From an uncultured Bacteroidales bacterium (GTDB lineage Bacteria; Bacteroidota; Bacteroidia; Bacteroidales; UBA932): DNA of 64,000 nucleotides. Location: positions 1 through 64,000 of the forward strand of contig CALVDM010000006.1 of NCBI GenBank assembly GCA_944326335.1, written 5' to 3'. The notes under the pieces are model-generated. The model did no database searches. It was not told where the DNA came from and saw only the letters and a list, made by a program, of their open reading frames with translations. The position numbers were made by a program, and so were the translations under genes. Of this stretch, positions 1 through 7,600 are shown piece by piece. The stretch's first letter is position 1. Each line of letters begins with the position of its first letter.

Positions 1-22
1 GGAGAGTAGGTAGCTGCCGCTT
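1..22 (+). rRNA. rrf: 5S rRNA, 3' end only
   Basis: The first ~20 bases (GGAGAGTAGGTAGCTGCCGC) match the conserved 3' end of Bacteroidales 5S rRNA, which pairs with the 5' end of the molecule. The rest lies to the left of the window, so an rRNA operon ends here. A strong terminator follows within ten bases, as expected. The exact last base is uncertain by a few nucleotides. Confidence 0.75.
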
Positions 23-30
23 TTAGGCAT

Positions 31-69
31 AGAGCTCCGGAAGGGACATCCTTTCCGGAGCTCTTTTTT
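31..69 (+). terminator. Rho-independent terminator of rRNA operon
   Basis: A 15-bp stem (31-45 with 50-64, one G-T pair) with a four-base loop is followed by a run of T (64-69). It directly follows the 5S fragment and separates it from lysC. Confidence 0.9.
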
Positions 70-131
70 ATTGTGCACGGCAGGAATCCCATATCTCGAT
101 TTTGATTTTTTTTCTTTAAAAATATATTTCT

Positions 132-139
132 TATTTTTG
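132..139 (+). promoter_or_regulatory. Putative promoter -7 element for lysC
   Basis: TATTTTTG fits the Bacteroidota -7 consensus TAnnTTTG, 80 nt upstream of the lysC start and after the rRNA terminator. No TTTG lies at the ideal distance; a TTTC at 111-114 is the nearest candidate for the -33 box, so this is tentative. Confidence 0.4.
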
Positions 140-219
140 TAGAATCTGTCTGATGCAGACAGATTGGAGAAGAAGCTTCATTATATCCGCATCGGGCGGT
201 TTGAAATTATTATACGGTT

Positions 220-1587
220 ATGATTGTAATGAAATTCGGGGGTACTTCCGTGGCAAACTGTGAAGCCATTACACGGACAGTATCAATTGTGGAAAGCAAA
301 CTGGCCCAGAAGCCTGTAGTTGTTGTCTCCGCCCTTTCGAAGGTGACGGACCTGCTCTACAGGATAGCTGACCAGGCTGCCGTAAGGAACCGGATGGAAA
401 CATCCGACCTCCTTGACCAGCTGCGTTCCAGACACATAGGATTGGCTCATGACCTCATGGCAGATTATCCTTCGTATTGCCACGAGGCATGCGCAAAGGT
501 GAATGAGATATGCGACAGCCTCAGTTCGTTCGTGGGGGCTGTATGCGCCCTCGGCGAGCTGTCCGAAAGAAGCAAGGCGGTGATAATTTCCACCGGAGAA
601 TACCTTTCCTCCAACATCATCTGCTGCACCATGAATGCAAGAGGTATAAAGACCGGCTACATGGATGCTCGCAAGATGATAATAACGGACGAGGATTATC
701 TGAAAGGCGAGCCTGATATGACGGCAATCCAGGCAAGGGTTCCCGGTATCGTCTCTGCAGCATACGAAGGCAACGATGCGGTAATCACGCAGGGTTTCGT
801 TTCGGCTACGGCACAGGGCGAGCCTACGGTCCTCGGCAGGGGAGGTTCGGACTACTCCGCTTCGCTTATCGGTGCCGCCATCGACGCTTCCGTAATCGAG
901 ATTTGGACGGATGTGGACGGTGTGCGCACGGCTGACCCGAGAAAGGTGGAAAATACTAAATGCCTGGAGAAAATTTCGTTCGAAGAGGCCGCGGAAATGG
1001 CCCATTTCGGAGCGAAGGTCCTTCATCCGCTGACAATAGAACCTGCGGTGAAGAAGAACATACCGATATATGTCCTCAATTCGATGAACCCTGGAGGGAA
1101 AGGGACTGCAATCCTGCAGAACTCGTTCATTGAAGACGGTGTCAAGTCTGTCTCTTTCAAGGAGAACATTCTTGTAATCAACATATTCTCCACAAAGATG
1201 ATAAATACCTCGGGCTTCCTGAAGAAGGTGTTCGAGATATTCAGCACCAACAAGGTCTCCGTGGACCTCATAAGCACGTCCGAGGCCAACATTTCAGTCA
1301 CGGTGGACTCTTCCCAGAAAATCGACAACGTGATATCCCAGCTTTCAGAGTTTGCGGATGTCTATGTCGACAAGGACAAGTCGCAGATATCCGTGATTGG
1401 AAAGAACATCATCAATCTCAGGGGGCTTCTACGGCAGACGTTCGCCCCGCTTGCCGACTGCAAGATATACATGATTTCTCAGGGGGCCTCGTATGTCAAC
1501 CTGAGTTTCGTGGTAGACAGGGAAGTGATGACGGATGCCGTGCGGCAGATTCATAAATATCTGTTTGAAGATGAAAGTGGTAATTAG
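220..1587 (+). CDS. lysC: Aspartate kinase, monofunctional
   Basis: Phosphorylates L-aspartate at the head of the aspartate family pathway (lysine/diaminopimelate, threonine, methionine). The N-terminal kinase signature KFGGTS is at residues 5-10 and the substrate/ATP loop with GRGGSDYSA is near residue 205. The last ~140 residues look like the paired ACT regulatory domains that usually bind end-product amino acids. No homoserine dehydrogenase domain follows, so it is a monofunctional enzyme of normal length (455 aa). The next gene, dapB, starts inside its last codons in another frame (17-nt overlap), which implies translational coupling and a role in diaminopimelate synthesis. Which amino acid inhibits it cannot be told from sequence. 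Confidence 0.93.
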   Translation: MIVMKFGGTSVANCEAITRTVSIVESKLAQKPVVVVSALSKVTDLLYRIADQAAVRNRMETSDLLDQLRSRHIGLAHDLMADYPSYCHEACAKVNEICDSLSSFVGAVCALGELSERSKAVIISTGEYLSSNIICCTMNARGIKTGYMDARKMIITDEDYLKGEPDMTAIQARVPGIVSAAYEGNDAVITQGFVSATAQGEPTVLGRGGSDYSASLIGAAIDASVIEIWTDVDGVRTADPRKVENTKCLEKISFEEAAEMAHFGAKVLHPLTIEPAVKKNIPIYVLNSMNPGGKGTAILQNSFIEDGVKSVSFKENILVINIFSTKMINTSGFLKKVFEIFSTNKVSVDLISTSEANISVTVDSSQKIDNVISQLSEFADVYVDKDKSQISVIGKNIINLRGLLRQTFAPLADCKIYMISQGASYVNLSFVVDREVMTDAVRQIHKYLFEDESGN

Positions 1588-2239
1588 CGGATACGGGAAG
1601 ATGGGAAGGATGGTTGAAAAGGTCCTTCTCGAAAGGAATATCGAATGTGCGGGCAAGAGTGAGGACATCCGCTCGTTCGACAAGACGCTTGCTGCAGAAT
1701 GTGTGTGCATAGATTTCACTGTGCCGGAGGCGTTCCGTGCAAACTACAGATTCCTTGCGGAGAATTTCAAGGCAGTGGTAGTGGGTACGACAGGCTGGAA
1801 CGACATAAGGGAAGATGTGATTTCATACTTCGGGAAATGCGGCACCCCGATGATATATGCCTCCAATTTCTCGATAGGGGTGAATGCGTTTTTTGCCATG
1901 ACGGACTTCATATCCTCACTGCTCGGAAAGACCGGCGGCTACAGCCCGTACATAGTCGAGAAACACCACTGCCATAAGCTGGACGCCCCGAGCGGTACGG
2001 CAAAAAGCCTTGCCGCGATAGTGGACAGGAACATGGGAGCAGCGACCGATATCCAGTCTGTCCGTTGCGGTGAGATTCCGGGAATACATACGATAGGGTT
2101 TGAAGGTCTGAACGACAGGATAACAATCACGCACGAAGCCTTTTCCCGTGAAGGTTTCGCACAAGGTGCCGTTGAAGCGGCCTTGAAGACGGAATCCCTG
2201 TCCGGTGTCCATGAATTCAAGGAAATAGTTTTCAAGTAG
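1571..2239 (+). CDS. dapB: 4-hydroxy-tetrahydrodipicolinate reductase
   Basis: Reduces 4-hydroxy-tetrahydrodipicolinate to tetrahydrodipicolinate with NAD(P)H in diaminopimelate/lysine synthesis. The dinucleotide-binding motif GYGKMGRM is at residues 7-14. The catalytic HHCHKLDAPSGT motif is at 132-143 (His132/His133, Lys136). The start at 1571 was chosen because the protein then begins MKVVISGYGKMG; an ATG 36 nt upstream adds an unrelated stretch inside lysC. At 222 aa it is shorter than many DapB proteins (about 240-270), with a reduced N-terminal region. It overlaps lysC by 17 nt and lies 37 nt before dapA. Confidence 0.93.
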   Translation: MKVVISGYGKMGRMVEKVLLERNIECAGKSEDIRSFDKTLAAECVCIDFTVPEAFRANYRFLAENFKAVVVGTTGWNDIREDVISYFGKCGTPMIYASNFSIGVNAFFAMTDFISSLLGKTGGYSPYIVEKHHCHKLDAPSGTAKSLAAIVDRNMGAATDIQSVRCGEIPGIHTIGFEGLNDRITITHEAFSREGFAQGAVEAALKTESLSGVHEFKEIVFK

Positions 2240-2276
2240 GGACTTACGGGTCCGTAGTTACATAGGAGATGTAGCC

Positions 2277-3173
2277 ATGAGAAAATTGAAATTGACCGGC
2301 TGCGGTACCGCACTCGTCACTCCGTTCAGGAACGGGGAAGTGGACTATGATACGTACGCAGGACTGCTTGACAGGCAGTTGAAGGCAGGAATACACTTTC
2401 TTGTCCCGCTCGGGACCACTGGCGAGACCCCGTGTCTCAGCCCGGCGGAAAGACTGAAACTCATGGAGATTACAAAGGAGCATTGCACTGACCGTCCGAT
2501 TGTGGCCGGCTGCGGGACCAATTCCCTTTCGCAGACTCTCGAGGGGATGAAGGTGCTCGGGAGCGCGGCTCCGGATGCGTATCTCATAGTTGTCCCGTAC
2601 TATAACAAACCTACCCAGAGAGGTCTGTATGAATACTTCAAGGCGGTGGCCGGGTCAACGGACAAGGCCATAGTCCTTTACAATGTGCCTGGACGGACCG
2701 GAGCAAACCTGAAGGCGGAGACAACGTTGCGTCTGGCTGAAATCCCGAACATAGTGGCCGTGAAGGAGGCTTCAGGCAACTATTCCCAGATTTCCGAAAT
2801 CATAAGGAATGCCCCCGAGGGGTTTTCTGTTCTCAGCGGCAACGATGAGGAGACGCTCCCGCTTATGGCGACCGGGGCATCCGGGGTCATCAGCGTAGCT
2901 TCAAACGTGGCTCCGGAATACATGGTGAGACTTGCCGAGGCCCTTCTCGAAGGCGATATCGCAACAGCGAGAAGCCTTCACCACAAGCTCTCCCCGCTGT
3001 TCAGGAACTGTTTTGTCGAGAGCAACCCTATTCCGGTGAAGGCGGCGATGGCTGCCATGGGGCTCATTGAAAATTCCTTGAGGCTGCCGCTCGTGCCGGC
3101 GGAGGACAGCACCTGCGCATTGCTTGAGAAGACAGTGCGGGAGCTTGGCCTGTGCCCAGCCAGCCATGCATGA
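2277..3173 (+). CDS. dapA: 4-hydroxy-tetrahydrodipicolinate synthase
   Basis: Class I aldolase-fold enzyme condensing pyruvate and aspartate semialdehyde, the committed step to diaminopimelate and lysine. Visible motifs are GTTGE at 46-50 (substrate loop), YYNKPTQ near 108-114, YNVPGRTG with catalytic Tyr135, and the Schiff-base lysine Lys163 in VKEAS. Length (298 aa) is normal for the family. Third gene of the lysC-dapB-dapA group, giving three steps of one pathway in one transcript, with aspartate-semialdehyde dehydrogenase missing from the cluster. Confidence 0.95.
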   Translation: MRKLKLTGCGTALVTPFRNGEVDYDTYAGLLDRQLKAGIHFLVPLGTTGETPCLSPAERLKLMEITKEHCTDRPIVAGCGTNSLSQTLEGMKVLGSAAPDAYLIVVPYYNKPTQRGLYEYFKAVAGSTDKAIVLYNVPGRTGANLKAETTLRLAEIPNIVAVKEASGNYSQISEIIRNAPEGFSVLSGNDEETLPLMATGASGVISVASNVAPEYMVRLAEALLEGDIATARSLHHKLSPLFRNCFVESNPIPVKAAMAAMGLIENSLRLPLVPAEDSTCALLEKTVRELGLCPASHA

Positions 3174-3200
3174 CGATGTTTACATAATGACAGATTATAC

Positions 3201-3956
3201 ATGAAAACAGGAAACATACTGATTTTGCTGCTGTCGGCTTCGATGGTGCTTGTGTCTTGTCTGAAAAACGACGGATACGAGAGCAGCTATAATGCCGCAA
3301 TCGATTTCGACTATTTTTCAAAAGACTGGGACATCTCCAGCCAGGACGGCAAGTTCTATGGGGATGACAAGGCCTATTTCGAGTCTTCCTTCCAGATTGG
3401 CGACTTGTTTTTCGCCAGCAATTACGACGAGGCTCTGTCCGACTTCAGCGGTTTCGGCCTGTCGATTGCGACAAAGGAAGACGATATAGACGGAGGCAGA
3501 TATTGCGTGAACGCAGAGAAGGCCGCCTCGGGGGAGGTCTATGCAGTGTTCCACAACAATCCGTCCGTGTCCGTGGACAGGCATATCGTGTTCACGGTGG
3601 CGGATTACGGCACCTGCACCCCGAGCTATTGCATGGTGAACAATACGAAATACGTGGCGGACAGAATCGCTGAGTACAATTCGACAAATGACGATTGTCT
3701 CGAGGTGAAACTCAAGGCTACCGGGTATTCCGGAGGGACAGAGACAGGCTCGGCCGAGATTCTTCTTGCCGGCCGCATTGAACAGAAGGACAGCATCATG
3801 TACAACTGGACACGTTTAGACCTCGGAACACTCGGGAGTGTCGAGTACATAAACTTCGACATTAGTTTCTCGGACCCTGCACAGGAAATCGTGCCGCAAT
3901 ATTTCTGTATGGACAACTTCCTTGCACAGATCCATGTGTCGATACCTGCCGAATGA
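3201..3956 (+). CDS. DUF4465 surface lipoprotein
   Basis: A 251-aa predicted lipoprotein: short hydrophobic signal and lipobox ending at Cys20 (LVSC). The body resembles the DUF4465 family of Bacteroidota surface proteins: NNTKYVADRI in the middle, then a W-x-x-LDLGTLG segment and a PQYFCMDNF motif near the end. The family is probably a beta-sandwich of unknown function, often found with TonB-dependent transport. It follows dapA by 27 nt and may be read from the same transcript, although no functional link is evident. Family assignment is from remembered motifs. Confidence 0.7.
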   Translation: MKTGNILILLLSASMVLVSCLKNDGYESSYNAAIDFDYFSKDWDISSQDGKFYGDDKAYFESSFQIGDLFFASNYDEALSDFSGFGLSIATKEDDIDGGRYCVNAEKAASGEVYAVFHNNPSVSVDRHIVFTVADYGTCTPSYCMVNNTKYVADRIAEYNSTNDDCLEVKLKATGYSGGTETGSAEILLAGRIEQKDSIMYNWTRLDLGTLGSVEYINFDISFSDPAQEIVPQYFCMDNFLAQIHVSIPAE

Positions 3957-3994
3957 CCGAGAGCCATATTGTTTAACGCTAAACACGACCGGAA

Positions 3995-4603
3995 ATGAAC
4001 GTTGAAGGATTCAACTCCATCTTTGACAAGGCGGTGGCGGACTACCACCTGACCGATGATGTCAACTCGAAATGCAACAATCCCTATGCGGATGGCACAC
4101 TGGAAAATCTGTTGTACAGGAAATGCTGGATAGATGCCGTGCAATGGCATCTGGAAGATATAATACGGGACCCATCGATAGACCCTGCGGAAGCCCTGTC
4201 CATAAAGAGGTGGATAGACCGTTCCAATCAGGAGAGGACGGACATGGTGGAGTACATAGACTCGTACTTCCTTGACAAGTTCAGGGCTGTCGTGCCGAAG
4301 GAGGATGCGAAAATCAATACCGAGACTCCTGCCTGGGCTATAGACAGGCTCTCAATCCTTGCTCTGAAAATTTATCACATGCAGATAGAGGCCTCGAGGA
4401 CAGATGCTACGGCCGAGCATCTGAAAAAATGCTCTGACAAGCTTGCCGTGCTCCTCCAGCAGAGGAAGGACCTTACGACAGCGATTTCGGAGCTTGTCGA
4501 GGACATCGCTTCAGGTGCCAAGTACATGAAGGTGTACAAGCAGATGAAGATGTACAACGACCCGAACCTGAACCCGGTGCTGTATTCTTCCGACAGGAAG
4601 TGA
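3995..4603 (+). CDS. DUF4254 protein
   Basis: A 202-aa soluble, mostly helical protein without signal peptide. It matches the DUF4254 family of Bacteroidota by its helix pattern and the segment LLYRKCWIDAVQWHLEDIIRDP, with an RSNQERTDMVE helix after it. Function is unknown. In many Bacteroidota the family is encoded next to a family 9 glycosyltransferase, as here (22 nt gap), which suggests a link with lipopolysaccharide or cell-envelope sugar assembly. That link is inference from context. Confidence 0.72.
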   Translation: MNVEGFNSIFDKAVADYHLTDDVNSKCNNPYADGTLENLLYRKCWIDAVQWHLEDIIRDPSIDPAEALSIKRWIDRSNQERTDMVEYIDSYFLDKFRAVVPKEDAKINTETPAWAIDRLSILALKIYHMQIEASRTDATAEHLKKCSDKLAVLLQQRKDLTTAISELVEDIASGAKYMKVYKQMKMYNDPNLNPVLYSSDRK

Positions 4604-4624
4604 CCGGGACATGCTGTCCTTGAA

Positions 4625-5647
4625 ATGAAATCATCCGGGAACATAAGGCCGCACATGCTCATAGTGCGCTTTTCAGCCATGGGCGATGTGATAATGAGCC
4701 TTTTCGCAGTCTCTGCTCTGCGGAAGGCATATCCGGACCTGAAGATAACTGTCGCGACAAAGCCGAAGTTTGCAGGGTTCTATGCCGGAATACCAGATGT
4801 GGAAGTGCTCGTCCTCGACAAGGAGGGGTCTCTGAAATCCTTGTTCAGGCTTATCCGGCTGGCCTCACGGTCCGGTATAGGATATGTCGCGGACATACAC
4901 AATTCTCTGCGCAGCAGGATAGTCAGATACTGTTTCAGGCTCAAGGGAGCAAAAATTGCGCTTTTCAGGAAGGACAGGCGGGAACGCGGTTCCATAAAAG
5001 GCAGGGGTGTGGACATCCCTCCGTTCAGGCACAACGTCCTGAAATTCTGTGACGTGTTCGCCCGTCTCGGCTTTCCCGTGCCCGACCCTGAGCGGCAGCG
5101 TGTAGTGAAACCCGTTCCGGAAGTGTTCGGCAGCAAGACAGGGCGATGGATAGGCTATGCCCCTTTTGCAAGCAAGGCCATGAAAATATATCCCGAGGAC
5201 AAGGCGAGGATTCTCGTGAAGATGATGTCCGGCTCTTTCGACAGAGTGTTCATATTTTCCGGTCCGGGACATGAACTGGATTTCGCCCGCGAAATGGAAG
5301 AAACCTTCCCGAACGTGACGGCCGTATTCGGCCGCACCGACATCGCCGGAGAAATCGCTCTGATGTCCGGACTCGATGCCGTGGTCACAATGGACTCGTC
5401 TTCCATGCATCTCGCTTCGCTTGTGGGCACACCTCTCGTGTCGGTGTGGGGTGCGACGCATCCTGCCGCCGGATTCATGGGATATGGCTATGACATAGGG
5501 AGGAATTGCATCCAGACCGACATACCTTGCCGTCCATGTTCGATATACGGGGAAGGACAATGCCGTTATGACACAATGAGATGTTTCGACGGGATTACCC
5601 CTGAAATGATAATGGAAAGGGTCAGGGATGTCATGGAAGAGTCCTGA
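4625..5647 (+). CDS. Family 9 glycosyltransferase (heptosyltransferase-like)
   Basis: A 340-aa GT-B fold glycosyltransferase resembling ADP-heptose:LPS heptosyltransferases (WaaF/RfaF group). It begins with RFSAMGDVIMSLFAV, the N-terminal GDV motif of the family. Its C-terminal half has the sugar-nucleotide site GYAPFASKAMK and MDSSSMHLASLVGTPLVSVWGATHP. It probably adds a heptose or similar sugar to the lipid A core at the inner membrane. The exact donor and acceptor cannot be assigned. It ends convergently against rimM. Confidence 0.85.
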   Translation: MKSSGNIRPHMLIVRFSAMGDVIMSLFAVSALRKAYPDLKITVATKPKFAGFYAGIPDVEVLVLDKEGSLKSLFRLIRLASRSGIGYVADIHNSLRSRIVRYCFRLKGAKIALFRKDRRERGSIKGRGVDIPPFRHNVLKFCDVFARLGFPVPDPERQRVVKPVPEVFGSKTGRWIGYAPFASKAMKIYPEDKARILVKMMSGSFDRVFIFSGPGHELDFAREMEETFPNVTAVFGRTDIAGEIALMSGLDAVVTMDSSSMHLASLVGTPLVSVWGATHPAAGFMGYGYDIGRNCIQTDIPCRPCSIYGEGQCRYDTMRCFDGITPEMIMERVRDVMEES

Positions 5648-5670
5648 GTGAGGATTTGCACCTCGCTCAG
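5644..5670. terminator. Hairpin between convergent genes
   Basis: A 10-bp stem (5644-5653 with 5661-5670, one G-T pair) with a seven-base loop overlaps both stop codons of the convergent glycosyltransferase and rimM genes. No T-run follows on either strand, so it may act as a transcript end stabiliser or a weak bidirectional terminator. Confidence 0.45.
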
Positions 5671-6182
5671 AGCAGTCCTTCCGGAATATCCATCACGATA
5701 CTTCTTGATTCGCTGTCCACGGAAACGATGAGGTCTTCATGAAGGGGAATCATGAATTCCCCCGAACCTGACTGCACTTCGAGGCAAGGATTCCCCGGGA
5801 TGTCGAGGAAGCTGCGTATCGTGCCTCCGGTCTTTCCGTCCTTGCTGGCAAAAGCCCAACCTTCAAGAAAAGAGAAGTCTTGCTCATCTGAGCCGGCGTC
5901 CATGTAGCGGCTGTCCGCCAGGATGAACGAGCCGGCTATTTCGTCGGCGTCCTCCATGCTGTCTATCCCGGTCAGCTTCGCTATCGCCTTGTTTGTGCCC
6001 TTGCGGGTGAATGATTCAAAGAAAAAAGGAACTGGTAATCCATCAAAAGCGATGAATACCGGTTCCTCGATGTCGATATCCTCCGGAGAAATGTTCAGGA
6101 AACTTATCACTACCTCGCCACCGGTACCGTTTGATTTCGATACCCTGGCGATTCTCTGCAACATATCTGCCGGTGGAATCAT
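5667..6182 (-). CDS. rimM: Ribosome maturation factor RimM
   Basis: A 171-aa protein that helps mature the 30S subunit head by binding ribosomal protein S19. It has the RimM N-terminal barrel (beginning RIARVSKSNGTGGEVVISF) and a PRC-barrel-like C-terminal domain. The C-terminal half keeps the IPLHEDLIVSVD...MDIPEGLL pattern typical of the family end. Its ATG overlaps the rpsP stop codon by one base, the usual rpsP-rimM pairing. No trmD or rplS follows. Confidence 0.88.
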   Translation of the reverse strand: MIPPADMLQRIARVSKSNGTGGEVVISFLNISPEDIDIEEPVFIAFDGLPVPFFFESFTRKGTNKAIAKLTGIDSMEDADEIAGSFILADSRYMDAGSDEQDFSFLEGWAFASKDGKTGGTIRSFLDIPGNPCLEVQSGSGEFMIPLHEDLIVSVDSESRSIVMDIPEGLL

Positions 6183-6751
6183 CAGGCCTCTGCAGTCTCG
6201 GCAGGAGTCTCTTCTGCTCCGGCGGCGGCAGCCTCTTCTGCAGCTTTCTCTGCAGCAGCAGCTTCTGCGGCAGCTCTTGCAGCTTCCTCGGCTTCTGCCT
6301 TCTTCTTGGCAAGGGCCTCTGCTCTTTCCTGGTTTACTTTTGCTTCGGCAGCCTCGGCAGCTTTCACAGCCTCTGCGGCAGCTTTTGAAAGCCCTTCGAT
6401 TTTAGCGTTTATCTTGGCATCCCTGACAGTTTTCCATGCCTCGAACTTCTTGTCGGCCTCTTCCTGGGAGAATGCGCCCTTGGCTACACCAGCCTGGAGA
6501 TGCTTTCTCAGAAGCACGCCTTCGTAAGAGAGAATCCTGCGGGCAACGAGTGTAGGCTGTGCACCTACATTGAGCCATGCAAGAGCCCTGTCCGACTTGA
6601 GGACGATGGTTGCAGGGTTTGTGTTCGGGTTGTATGTCCCGATCTGCTCGATGAAACGACCGTCGCGAGGTGAGCGAGAGTCAGCCACAACAATGTGGAA
6701 GAATGCGAAATTCTTCTTTCCGTGGCGCTGTAAACGAATTTTAACAGCCAT
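6182..6751 (-). CDS. rpsP: 30S ribosomal protein S16
   Basis: Begins [20 protein letters not shown], a canonical S16 start, followed by the [14 protein letters not shown] motif. An in-frame ATG further upstream was rejected because the promoter -7 box lies between it and this start. The S16 core covers ~110 residues. It is followed by a ~75-residue Ala/Glu/Lys-rich tail, a low-complexity extension common in Bacteroidota S16. Total 189 aa. Co-transcribed with rimM. Confidence 0.95.
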   Translation of the reverse strand: MAVKIRLQRHGKKNFAFFHIVVADSRSPRDGRFIEQIGTYNPNTNPATIVLKSDRALAWLNVGAQPTLVARRILSYEGVLLRKHLQAGVAKGAFSQEEADKKFEAWKTVRDAKINAKIEGLSKAAAEAVKAAEAAEAKVNQERAEALAKKKAEAEEAARAAAEAAAAEKAAEEAAAAGAEETPAETAEA

Positions 6752-6815
6752 TGTAAATCTGTTTTTTTTAAGTTGTAAAAAAATACCTGTGTTTTCCTTC
6801 CCGAGGAAAATCGCG

Positions 6816-6823
6816 CAAATATA
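6816..6823 (-). promoter_or_regulatory. rpsP promoter -7 element
   Basis: On the minus strand this reads TATATTTG, an exact match to TAnnTTTG, 65 nt upstream of the rpsP start. Its upstream flank (6834-6862) is nearly identical to the flank of the miaA promoter; see findings. Confidence 0.7.
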
Positions 6824-6832
6824 GTCATATTT

Positions 6833-6864
6833 TTTGAAAAATTTTAAAACAGTTTCTAAATTAG
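6833..6864 (+). promoter_or_regulatory. Putative promoter of the DUF2147 gene
   Basis: TTTG at 6833-6836, a 20-nt spacer, then TAAATTAG at 6857-6864 (one base off TAnnTTTG), 20 nt before the start codon. Divergent from, and interleaved with, the rpsP promoter region. Confidence 0.5.
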
Positions 6865-6884
6865 CATGAGATTTACTCGAGACG

Positions 6885-7331
6885 ATGAAAAAGATTCTTA
6901 TGACATTGTGCCTTGCCATGACGGCAGTCGTGTGCGCTTCAGGCAAGACCGAGGCCGACAGCATCATCGGCATCTATTCCGTAAGTCATCAGGGCGAGGA
7001 GAGCAAGGTCTCCATCTATAAGGAAGCCGACGGCACGTATTCGGCAAAGGTCATCTGGGTGAAGGACAGGTACGACGGGAACGGAAAACTCAAGACGGAC
7101 GTCAGGAACCCCGACAAGTCCAGGCGATACACTCCGTGCGACCGGATTGTCCTCATCGAGAATATGAAATACAATGAAAAGAAAGCTTGCTGGTCCGATG
7201 CCAGGATATACGACCCTGTGCGCGGCATCAAGGCGAATGTAAGCTGTTCCTTCGAAAAGCCCGGCGTGCTGAAGGTGCGCGGCTCGCTCATGGGGTTCGG
7301 AGAGACGGTCTACTGGACCAAAGTGGAATAA
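6885..7331 (+). CDS. DUF2147 secreted protein
   Basis: A 148-aa exported protein. It starts with a cleavable signal peptide ([20 protein letters not shown]) followed by a small lipocalin-like domain matching DUF2147: an early GIYSV strand, [20 protein letters not shown], then [13 protein letters not shown] and a closing [11 protein letters not shown]. Function is unknown; the family is periplasmic. It is monocistronic, with its own promoter and followed by a tRNA gene. Confidence 0.75.
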   Translation: MKKILMTLCLAMTAVVCASGKTEADSIIGIYSVSHQGEESKVSIYKEADGTYSAKVIWVKDRYDGNGKLKTDVRNPDKSRRYTPCDRIVLIENMKYNEKKACWSDARIYDPVRGIKANVSCSFEKPGVLKVRGSLMGFGETVYWTKVE

Positions 7332-7355
7332 TCGGAAGTTTTTTCTGATAAAAAG

Positions 7356-7385
7356 TTTGTTTATTTGAAATTTTATCTATCTTTG
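7356..7385 (+). promoter_or_regulatory. tRNA-Leu promoter
   Basis: TTTG at 7356-7359, an 18-nt spacer, and TATCTTTG at 7378-7385, close to the Bacteroidota consensus. The tRNA begins 15 nt downstream. Confidence 0.75.
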
Positions 7386-7399
7386 CAGTCCAAAATAAT

Positions 7400-7482
7400 G
7401 CGGATGTGGCGAAATGGTAGACGCGCCACTTTGAGGGGGTGGTGGGAGTTTTCCTGTGCGAGTTCGAGTCTCGCCATCCGCA
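7400..7482 (+). tRNA. tRNA-Leu (GAG)
   Basis: The 7-bp acceptor stem is GCGGATG (7400-7406) with CATCCGC (7475-7481), discriminator A at 7482. The anticodon stem CCACT/GGTGG encloses the loop TTGAGGG, giving anticodon GAG (reads CUC/CUU). A long variable arm and the GTTCGAGTC T-loop fit a class II tRNA-Leu. CCA is not encoded and must be added after transcription. Confidence 0.95.
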
Positions 7483-7486
7483 CAAG

Positions 7487-7526
7487 GCGACAGAGACGGA
7501 ATTTTCCGCCTCTGTCGCTGTTTTTT
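7487..7526 (+). terminator. Rho-independent terminator after tRNA-Leu
   Basis: The stem GCGACAGAG (7487-7495) pairs with 7510-7518, with an inner CGG/CCG extension, followed by six T (7521-7526). Confidence 0.9.
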
Positions 7527-7571
7527 GCAAAAATATGGTCCGGATGGAGTACCATTGAGTGAAAAAAATAA

Positions 7572-7579
7572 TATCTTTG
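7572..7579 (+). promoter_or_regulatory. Promoter -7 element for the S9 peptidase locus
   Basis: TATCTTTG matches TAnnTTTG, 21 nt before the start codon. A small inverted repeat (GTTCG at 7579-7583 with CGAAC at 7588-7592) sits at the expected transcription start. Confidence 0.55.
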
Positions 7580-7600
7580 TTCGAATACGAACTTTAACAA

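Noticed and set aside
6752..6973. N-terminal extension of S16
   Set aside because: It crosses the promoter box at 6816-6823 and has no similarity to S16.
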